Below, piece after piece: positions 1 through 5,599 of a stretch of DNA of 5,599 nt. The stretch lies in assembly GCA_020342025.1 (NCBI GenBank), contig CP070840.1, forward strand, positions 951,958 to 957,556, in the 5' to 3' direction. Each line of letters begins with the position of its first letter. The stretch's first letter is position 1. The DNA is from Deltaproteobacteria bacterium. Its GTDB lineage: Bacteria > Desulfobacterota > DSM-4660 > Desulfatiglandales > HGW-15. A program made the translations under genes and the position numbers. The notes under the pieces are model-generated. The model saw only the letters and a list, made by a program, of their open reading frames with translations. It made no database searches and was not told where the DNA came from.

Positions 1-1782
<1,782 letters not shown>

Positions 1783-1790
<8 letters not shown>

Positions 1791-2229
1791 TGTGGACAGA
1801 GCCATAGTCAATGAGATTCAGTCCGATTTCCCCATTACACCCCGTCCCTATCATGAACTGGGGAAGCGCTTTCAACTTTCTGAAGCTGAAGTTCTTGAGC
1901 GACTGAAAAGACTTAAGGCAGAAGGGGTCATAAGGAGGATTGGCGGGAATTTCAATTCAAAGAGTCTCAACTTCACGAGTACCCTTTGCGCGGCCAAAGT
2001 GCCAGAAGAGAAGTTGGATAGATTTGTTCAGGTAGTTAACAGTTATCCGGGGGTCACCCACAACTATTTAAGGAATCATAAATACAATGTGTGGTTCACA
2101 TTTATTGCCCAGAATGTGCACCTCATAGAGAAGGCGCTGAAGGAGATATCTGGCGCGACGGGGGTCACTGAAATAATCAATCTGCCAGCAGTGAAGCAGT
2201 TCAAGATAAAAGTGGATTTTGAAGTCTAG
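1783..2229 (+). CDS. ahbA: Siroheme decarboxylase subunit, AhbA/AhbB family (Lrp/AsnC fold), more likely AhbA
   Basis: AhbA and AhbB together decarboxylate siroheme to 12,18-didecarboxysiroheme, the first committed step of the alternative heme route. The 148-residue protein has an N-terminal winged-helix region (about 2-55, ending VIRRIGGNF) and a C-terminal ferredoxin-like domain (about 60-148). The domain carries STLCAAKVPE (66-75), YPGVTHNYLRNHKYNVWFTF (88-107) and NLPAVKQFKIKVDF near the end. Conserved histidines His93 and His99 in the middle motif are candidates for tetrapyrrole contact. The fold is that of Lrp/AsnC regulators, and automatic pipelines often call such proteins transcription factors. 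The ATG at 1783 is preferred: an AAGG sits 6 nt upstream and the length fits. An earlier in-frame ATG at 1702 lies deep inside ahbD. I assign AhbA over AhbB because I recall AhbB carrying a NirD/NirL-like YxxYxMxHG motif that is absent here; that choice is uncertain, the family is not. Confidence 0.85.
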
Positions 2230-2234
2230 TGTTC

Positions 2235-2513
2235 CTATTCCTCGATTTTTCTCAATAAGCTTTCCAGTTCTTCCTCCGTCAATCTTCCCGCTTCAACGAG
2301 CAGATCGCCGATCCCATCTTCTCGAAGTTCGTCGATGGAGAGGATGGATTCGTTTGTTTTTCCTTTGGTGCTAAAGAGGGTATAATTTAAGGTTAGACTC
2401 GACTTTTTCAGCAGTTTTATCGTGTTTTCTACGAAAATGACGTGATAGCTCAAAAAGAAATAAGCAATGGCCCCCACAATAACCCATACCAATAACTTTT
2501 TGCCAAACTTCAT
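2235..2513 (-). CDS. Small single-pass membrane protein, unknown function
   Basis: This is a 92-codon frame that I cannot assign to a named family. Residues 1-6 are basic (MKFGKK) and are followed by one hydrophobic helix (about 7-23, LLVWVIVGAIAYFFLSY). That is a signal anchor with no lipobox or obvious cleavage site, so the rest probably lies outside the cytoplasmic membrane. The soluble part is basic near 34-51 and strongly acidic at the end, with a predicted helix LLVEAGRLTEEELESLLRKI (71-90). The ATG at 2511-2513 has only a weak AGGGA Shine-Dalgarno (complement of 2523-2527) 9 nt upstream. The gene begins 29 nt after the tRNA-Arg 3' end on the same strand, with no terminator or clear promoter between, so it may be cotranscribed with the tRNA. 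Its stop converges on the ahbA/B stop with 5 bp between. The coherent anchor-plus-tail architecture makes a real gene likely. Confidence 0.7.
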   Translation of the reverse strand: MKFGKKLLVWVIVGAIAYFFLSYHVIFVENTIKLLKKSSLTLNYTLFSTKGKTNESILSIDELREDGIGDLLVEAGRLTEEELESLLRKIEE

Positions 2514-2542
2514 ACGAGGAAATCCCTGTACTTGTAATACGG

Positions 2543-2619
2543 TGGTGGGCGATGCGCGACTCGAACGCGCGACCTCTGGTTCCGGAGACCAACGCTCTAT
2601 CCAACTGAGCTAATCGCCC
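2543..2619 (-). tRNA. tRNA-Arg (anticodon CCG)
   Basis: The complement folds as a complete cloverleaf of 77 nt. It has a 7-bp acceptor stem (GGGCGAT with ATCGCCC), the D-arm GCTC/GAGC with AGTTGGATA in the loop, and an anticodon stem TTGGT/ACCAG closed by one G-U type pair. The anticodon loop is CTCCGGA, giving anticodon CCG (complement of 2583-2585), which reads the arginine codon CGG. The T-arm is GCGCG/CGCGC around TTCGAGT. Discriminator A and the CCA end are encoded in the DNA (2543-2546 on the complement). No intron or mismatch suggests a pseudogene. The 3' end faces the small membrane-protein gene; I see no duplicated 3'-end fragment nearby that would mark an integration site. Confidence 0.97.
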
Positions 2620-2629
2620 AATAGCTTAA

Positions 2630-2658
2630 TTTTTACCATTATTTTCTTTCACCGTCAA
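2630..2658 (-). promoter_or_regulatory. Sigma70-type promoter for tRNA-Arg
   Basis: Read on the complement, a -35 hexamer TTGACG (2653-2658) and a -10 hexamer TAAAAA (2630-2635) are separated by exactly 17 bp. The predicted start falls a few bases before the mature tRNA 5' end at 2619, leaving a very short leader. The -35 is strong and the -10 matches 4 of 6 consensus positions. The promoter may also serve the downstream membrane-protein gene. Confidence 0.65.
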
Positions 2659-2757
2659 TATGGAACAGATTCACTCAGGACCTGTTAGGAGAGAATCGCC
2701 CGTTCGATACCGATCACAGGGCTAGTGCACTGTACCATAAAATACTATACAAGAAGA

Positions 2758-2991
2758 TTGTGTCTGCGCGGCCATGGAATATTGGCCCATTCCTTCAAGA
2801 CGATATCTAAGGCGCCCTGGGGAAGTGGTCTGATCTTAGAGGGTTTAAAAGAATTTTGTATAGGTCTGGACGAGATATTCTGCCTGGGGTTTCTGGCGTA
2901 AACCCTCAAAGATCAGACCACGGCGAGTCTCCGTGGAATTTTTTTTGAGATATCGTCTTTCAGGAAAAGGCCATCACTCCATACGACACAA
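2758..2991. repeat. Long imperfect inverted repeat (fold-back element, MITE-like or structured RNA)
   Basis: Three nested pairs of arms face each other in order. The inner arms 2825-2847 and 2899-2921 are complementary at 22 of 23 positions and enclose a 51-nt centre. The middle arms 2790-2808 and 2948-2966 match at 17 of 19. In the same register the outer arms 2774-2794 and 2962-2982 match at 16 of 21. A final 7-bp pair, TTGTGTC (2758-2764) with GACACAA (2985-2991), follows after a small indel. Between the inner and middle arms lies an asymmetric internal loop (16 nt against 26 nt). The nested arrangement suggests one original long palindrome that has decayed outward. The centre is too short for a transposase. 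It could be a non-autonomous mobile element, a degraded insertion, or the template of a long hairpin RNA; the single copy seen here cannot decide. Confidence 0.7.
2918..2946 (+). terminator. Candidate intrinsic terminator inside the fold-back element
   Basis: A 6-bp GC-rich stem CCACGG (2918-2923) with CCGTGG (2931-2936) closes a 7-nt loop. Two A bases and then eight T bases (2939-2946) follow. This is the form of a rho-independent terminator on the + strand, although the stem is short. Its 5' side shares four bases (2918-2921) with the inner inverted-repeat arm, so both structures cannot be fully formed together. No gene lies just upstream, so the signal would end an unrecognised RNA or be incidental. 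Confidence 0.45.
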
Positions 2992-3020
2992 ATATATGAT
3001 ACGTCCTAATAGTGAGATAT

Positions 3021-3055
3021 CCCGTTTGCGGCCAGAGAGAGGGAGTCAAAACGGG
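3021..3055. repeat. Small hairpin CCCGTTT/AAACGGG
   Basis: A perfect 7-bp inverted repeat (3021-3027 with 3049-3055) surrounds a 21-nt purine-rich loop. No T-run follows directly, so a terminator role is not supported. It may be a small RNA element or chance. Confidence 0.35.
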
Positions 3056-3068
3056 GGTCTTGCTTCAA

Positions 3069-3105
3069 GTGGCCTATTCCCTTTTCTTAAGCCCAGGGAG
3101 GCCAC
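3069..3105. repeat. Hairpin GTGGCCT/AGGCCAC
   Basis: A perfect 7-bp stem (3069-3075 with 3099-3105) can be extended inward by a further CCC/GGG pairing after a 3-nt bulge. A T-rich stretch (TTTTTTCTAT) begins only about ten bases after the stem, so it is at best a weak terminator on the + strand. Confidence 0.4.
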
Positions 3106-3209
3106 CATTCCGTTGATTTTTTCTATATTTTATACAATCGAAAGCTATCTTTTTTATTTAATTTATATTAAATACAATTAGGCTTACTTAATAATAACTT
3201 TAAAAAATC

Positions 3210-3238
3210 TTGACAGTAACAGGTATTTCTGTTAAAAA
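3210..3238 (+). promoter_or_regulatory. Sigma70-type promoter of the acidic repeat protein
   Basis: A perfect -35 hexamer TTGACA (3210-3215) is followed after exactly 17 bp by the -10 hexamer TAAAAA (3233-3238). This is the same -10 and spacing as the tRNA-Arg promoter in this window. The DNA just upstream (about 3107-3209) is A/T-rich and could act as an UP element. The predicted transcript has a leader of roughly 50 nt before the ATG at 3294. Confidence 0.65.
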
Positions 3239-3245
3239 ACAGAAA
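3226..3245. promoter_or_regulatory. Dyad overlapping the -10 box (possible operator or leader hairpin)
   Basis: TTTCTGTT (3226-3233) and AACAGAAA (3238-3245) form a perfect 8-bp inverted repeat around AAAA. It covers the -10 hexamer and probably the region just before the transcription start, so a dimeric repressor bound here would block the promoter. No regulator gene is adjacent, and the low-GC dyad could be chance in AT-rich DNA. Confidence 0.35.
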
Positions 3246-3293
3246 AATAGTTTAAAACGATAAAATAGAACTCAAAGATACGGGTGGTGCACC

Positions 3294-4391
3294 ATGATAG
3301 ATAAAACAGACAAAATCTCCAACAAAGAGATCTCCGATGAAGACCTACTCGATTTCGAGCTGGACGATCTTTCTCCAGAAGATCTGGTTGAGGGTTCAGG
3401 ACCTGGAGACTCGGATGATGACATCTTGGAGCTTGTGCATCTGGTTGAAGAAGGAAAGAAAGATAAGCTGAAGGACTCTTTCGAAGGAGAGATAGCGGAT
3501 CTGCTGAAGGAGGAGGACGACGTAACGGCTCCGACGGCGAAAATATCTGATGTGGAAGAGATATTAGATAAAGGGGAGGGTTTTGAGGAGGCTGAAACGG
3601 AGTTGGATCTGTCAGATATTTCCTTAACGGATCTGGCTGCGGAAGCAGAGGCCCAACCTGGCGAGGCACTAGAGGAGGAAGAAATAGCGGAAGCCCCGGT
3701 TCAGGAAGGGATGGAAGAACTGCCTACCGCTGCCATTGAAATGGATTTTAACATGGAAGAAGAGGTGCCCGAGGAAGAGGTAGAGGAGGAACACATCACT
3801 GAGACTGAGCTGGAGAAGATGCTGGAAACTGCGCCTGACGCGGAGCCCATTCTTGATCTTGAAACTCCCATAGAGGCGGAATCAGACTTACCCCAGGAGG
3901 AGGTGAGTGAGGTGGTTGCAGCCCAGCCCGAACCACCAGAACCTGTAGAAGCGCCCGTTGAAGCCGCGGGTGAAGAAGTGGTCGGCGTATCGGAAGAGAA
4001 GCTTGAAGCCATTGTGACAAAAGTGGTGGAGGACGTGGTAGAAAGGGTGACCCGAGAGACGATGACGGATGTAGCGGAAAGGGTGGCCCGAGAGACGATG
4101 ACGGATGTGGCGGAAAGGGTGGCCAGAGAGACGATGGGGAGTGTAGCGGAAAGGGTGACCCGAGAGACGATGACGGATGTAGCGGAAAGGGTGGCCAGAG
4201 AGGCCATGGGGAGTGTAGCGGAAAGGGTGGCCCGAGAGACGATGACGGATGTGGCGGAAAAGGTGGCCAGAGAGGCCATGGGGAGTGTAGCGGAAGGGGT
4301 GGTCAGAGAGACGATGGGGAGTGTGGCCGAAAGGGTTATCACTGAAGCGATTGAGGCCCTAAAGGAGAGTCTTGAATCTGCATCGGATTGA
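3294..4391 (+). CDS. Acidic low-complexity protein with C-terminal 12-residue tandem repeats, unknown function
   Basis: This 365-residue protein belongs to no family I can name with confidence. Residues 1-235 are dominated by Glu and Asp with interspersed short hydrophobic clusters (for example DEDLLDFELDDLSPEDL at 16-32 and DDDILELVHLVEE at 41-53) and a proline-rich stretch near 211-222. I find no Cys, Trp or Tyr, no signal peptide and no membrane segment, so it is probably cytoplasmic and largely disordered at the front. Residues 250-345 are eight copies of a helix-forming 12-mer of the form ERVARETMTDVA, flanked by degenerate copies. The last part, ERVITEAIEALKESLE, resembles amphipathic C-terminal helices that I recall from deltaproteobacterial response-regulator or motility-type proteins (recollection only). 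The ATG at 3294 follows a weak GGGTGGT Shine-Dalgarno and the palindrome GGTGCACC. It has its own promoter and terminator, so it is a single-gene unit. A scaffold or adaptor role is speculation. Confidence 0.8.
   Translation: MIDKTDKISNKEISDEDLLDFELDDLSPEDLVEGSGPGDSDDDILELVHLVEEGKKDKLKDSFEGEIADLLKEEDDVTAPTAKISDVEEILDKGEGFEEAETELDLSDISLTDLAAEAEAQPGEALEEEEIAEAPVQEGMEELPTAAIEMDFNMEEEVPEEEVEEEHITETELEKMLETAPDAEPILDLETPIEAESDLPQEEVSEVVAAQPEPPEPVEAPVEAAGEEVVGVSEEKLEAIVTKVVEDVVERVTRETMTDVAERVARETMTDVAERVARETMGSVAERVTRETMTDVAERVAREAMGSVAERVARETMTDVAEKVAREAMGSVAEGVVRETMGSVAERVITEAIEALKESLESASD
4041..4328 (+). repeat. Eight 36-bp in-frame tandem repeats within the acidic protein gene
   Basis: Units start at 4041, 4077, 4113, 4149, 4185, 4221, 4257 and 4293, each exactly 12 codons. 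Two variants occur: type A ending ATGACGGATGT(A/G)GCG (units 1, 2, 4, 6) and type B ending ATGGGGAGTGT(A/G)GC (units 3, 5, 7, 8). The order A A B A B A B B means units 2-3, 4-5 and 6-7 form three 72-bp AB pairs, so growth probably occurred by duplication of a 72-bp block. Degenerate units flank the array at 4005-4040 and 4329-4364. The near-identical DNA, including synonymous positions, points to recent expansion by recombination or slippage. Confidence 0.93.
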
Positions 4392-4440
4392 GATGCAGCT
4401 GAAAATTTGTCTTTAAAATTTCGATAATATGTGGTTATTT

Positions 4441-4472
4441 AAGGGGTTGCGTTTTTTGCAACCCTTTTTTTT
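4441..4472 (+). terminator. Intrinsic terminator after the acidic repeat protein
   Basis: A 7-bp stem GGGTTGC (4444-4450) with GCAACCC (4458-4464) encloses the loop GTTTTTT. It is extended outward by a G-U and two A-T pairs, and is followed by eight T bases (4465-4472). It lies 50 bp past the stop at 4391 and separates this unit from valS. Confidence 0.9.
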
Positions 4473-4522
4473 AATCCCACCATCAATTCTAAAGGAAATG
4501 GACGAGTAACTTTGATCGGCGC

Positions 4523-4573
4523 ATGCGAGTGAGGAGAGTAAGGGATTGGATGAAAGAACTTGAACAAGTTTAG
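4523..4573 (+). other. Possible 16-codon leader ORF upstream of valS
   Basis: ATG at 4523 opens a 16-codon frame, MRVRRVRDWMKELEQV, ending with TAG at 4571-4573. The TAG partly overlaps the valS Shine-Dalgarno AGGAG (4572-4576), and the frame is the same as valS. It contains three valine codons. There is no convincing Shine-Dalgarno for the ATG at 4523, and I see no attenuator hairpin between it and valS, so it may be chance. The in-frame TAG shows that valS cannot start further upstream. Confidence 0.2.
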
Positions 4574-4585
4574 GAGAGTCTGCAG

Positions 4586-5599
4586 ATGCGAGGAGAAGTG
4601 CTAGCGAAAGGATACGAACCAGAGGAAGTTGAGGAGAAGTGGTATAGGTACTGGGAAGAGAATAACCTGTTCCGGGCGGAGCCCAAGAATCACGAGGAAC
4701 CATTCTGTATCGTGATTCCGCCTCCCAATGTGACCGGCTCCCTCCACATGGGACACGCACTGAATAACACGCTCCAGGATATTCTTTGCCGATACAAGAG
4801 AATGAAAGGATATAGCGTTCTCTGGCAGCCGGGGACCGATCATGCGGGGATTGCCACGCAGAATGTGGTGGAAAAGGATCTGGCTGCAAGGGGCACCGAT
4901 CGCCACCAGGTTGGTCGAGAGAGATTTGTAGAACTGGTCTGGGATTGGAGAGAAAAGTATGGAGGCGTGATCATCAATCAGCTCAAGAGACTGGGCTGTT
5001 CGTGCGACTGGAGTCGTGAGCGTTTTACCATGGATGAGGGGCTGTCCAAGGCGGTCAGGGAAGTCTTCGTGCGCCTCTATGAAGAAGGTCTCATTTACAG
5101 GGGAGATTACATTATAAACTGGTGCCCAAGATGCCAAACAGCACTGGCTGATCTTGAGGTGGAGCATGATGACCTGGATAGCTCCCTTTACTATATTCGT
5201 TATATGTTTGAAGATGGGGACGGCTATTTGACCGTGGCCACCACACGGCCAGAGACCCTTTTGGGGGACACGGCTGTGGCTGTGAACCCTGAGGATGAGC
5301 GTTATAAGGATCTCTCAGGGGCCTATGTGCTTCTGCCAGTGCTCAAGAAACCCATACCTGTTATTTTTGATACCTATGTGAACAGGGAATTCGGAACCGG
5401 GGCCTTGAAGATAACCCCTGCCCATGACCCGTACGACTTTGACATCGGAAATACGCATCAGCTGGAAAGAATAAAGGTGATCGACGAAGAGGGCAGAATG
5501 AATGAACTGGCGGGGCCTTACAAGGGCATGGACAGGTTCGAATGCCGCGAGAAGATCCTGGAAGATCTGGAGAAATCTGAGCAGCTTGAAAAGATCGAA
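4586..5599 (+). CDS. valS: Valyl-tRNA synthetase, N-terminal part (3'-truncated by window end)
   Basis: ValS charges tRNA-Val with valine in the cytoplasm and edits misactivated threonine. The frame is open to the window end and gives 338 residues of an enzyme usually near 880-950. The class I HIGH motif is HMGH (54-57) within PPPNVTGSLHMGHAL, typical of ValS; WQPGTDHAGIATQ (80-92) follows. WCPRCQT (179-185) leads into the CP1 editing domain, with TTRPETLLGDTAVAV (219-233) and GTGALKITPAHDPYDFDIG (270-288), which holds the conserved editing aspartate of the HDPxD motif (Asp281). The KMSKS loop and anticodon-binding domain lie beyond the window. The ATG at 4586 is chosen because AGGAG (4572-4576) lies 9 nt upstream and an in-frame TAG (4571-4573) excludes earlier starts. 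The preceding gene is insulated by a strong terminator, so valS needs its own promoter in 4473-4570; I see no clear one, and no T-box leader. Confidence 0.97.
   Translation, partial: MRGEVLAKGYEPEEVEEKWYRYWEENNLFRAEPKNHEEPFCIVIPPPNVTGSLHMGHALNNTLQDILCRYKRMKGYSVLWQPGTDHAGIATQNVVEKDLAARGTDRHQVGRERFVELVWDWREKYGGVIINQLKRLGCSCDWSRERFTMDEGLSKAVREVFVRLYEEGLIYRGDYIINWCPRCQTALADLEVEHDDLDSSLYYIRYMFEDGDGYLTVATTRPETLLGDTAVAVNPEDERYKDLSGAYVLLPVLKKPIPVIFDTYVNREFGTGALKITPAHDPYDFDIGNTHQLERIKVIDEEGRMNELAGPYKGMDRFECREKILEDLEKSEQLEKIE

Larger units (their letters stand above)
2659..3209. other. Gene-poor intergenic region with hairpins
   Basis: About 550 bases separate the tRNA promoter from the promoter of the acidic protein. 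No open frame here has protein-like composition. The first part (2659-2757) shows nothing I can name. The middle holds the long inverted repeat and terminator-like hairpin listed separately. Positions 3021-3105 hold two smaller hairpins, and about 3107-3209 is strongly AT-rich, with A/T runs typical of DNA upstream of a strong promoter. Confidence 0.6.

Noticed and set aside
2690..2736. tRNA-like fragment (CGCCCGTTCGATACC, later TGTACCA) near the tRNA, as for an attachment-site duplicate
   Set aside because: The bases flanking TTCGATA do not pair as a T-stem and do not match the tRNA-Arg 3' end, and no integrase is present.
2933..3181. 82-codon + strand frame starting at a GTG
   Set aside because: It starts inside the hairpin/terminator structure, runs through other hairpins and AT-rich DNA, has no ribosome site and no protein-like pattern.
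4041..4328. 36-bp direct repeats that superficially match CRISPR repeat length
   Set aside because: The units are head-to-tail without spacers, in frame, and code for a regular 12-residue protein repeat; no cas gene is near.
3701..4342. 213-codon open frame on the - strand, rich in Ser, Thr and Ala
   Set aside because: It is the shadow of the repetitive acidic gene: the 36-bp period keeps the opposite frame open. Its composition is low-complexity and the + strand gene has its own promoter and terminator.
4473..4585. T-box riboswitch ahead of valS
   Set aside because: I could not find the conserved AGGGTGGNACCGCG-type T-box sequence, and the only terminator hairpin is fully explained as the end of the preceding gene.
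4413..5167. Two long - strand open frames opposite valS
   Set aside because: valS motifs are unmistakable on the + strand; the opposite frames show no domain features and one also crosses the terminator.

Overview
The window looks like a chromosomal segment of an anaerobic, probably sulfate-reducing or syntrophic, bacterium of the Desulfobacterota (former Deltaproteobacteria). The main reason is the left-hand cluster. It joins hemB to a heme b synthase-type radical SAM enzyme (AhbD) and a siroheme decarboxylase subunit with the Lrp/AsnC fold. This is the siroheme-dependent (alternative) heme pathway, known from Desulfovibrio relatives and methanogens. The taxonomic assignment is inference; no ribosomal RNA is present.

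Layout. (1) Positions 1-2229, + strand: the 3' part of hemB, then ahbD, then ahbA/B, packed with 4-nt and 8-nt overlaps as a translationally coupled operon. HemB makes porphobilinogen early in tetrapyrrole synthesis. The decarboxylase subunit acts on siroheme, and AhbD performs the last step to heme b. The intervening AhbC and the partner decarboxylase subunit are not in the window. (2) Positions 2235-2658, - strand: a promoter, a tRNA-Arg(CCG) with encoded CCA, and a 92-codon single-pass membrane protein of unknown function that converges on the heme operon with only 5 bp between stop codons. (3) Positions 2659-3293: a gene-poor stretch. It holds a roughly 230-bp imperfect inverted repeat (fold-back element, MITE-like or structured RNA) with a terminator-like hairpin inside it, two smaller hairpins, and a strongly AT-rich stretch leading to a sigma70-type promoter. 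(4) Positions 3294-4391, + strand: a 365-residue, very acidic, low-complexity protein. Its C-terminal third is eight near-identical 12-residue (36-bp) tandem repeats, and a strong intrinsic terminator follows the gene. (5) Positions 4586-5599, + strand: the 5' part of valS (valyl-tRNA synthetase), running off the window.

The heme genes, the tRNA and valS are ordinary. The parts worth a second look are the fold-back element at 2758-2991 and the tandem-repeat acidic protein. I found no defence system, CRISPR array, transposase or phage gene here.
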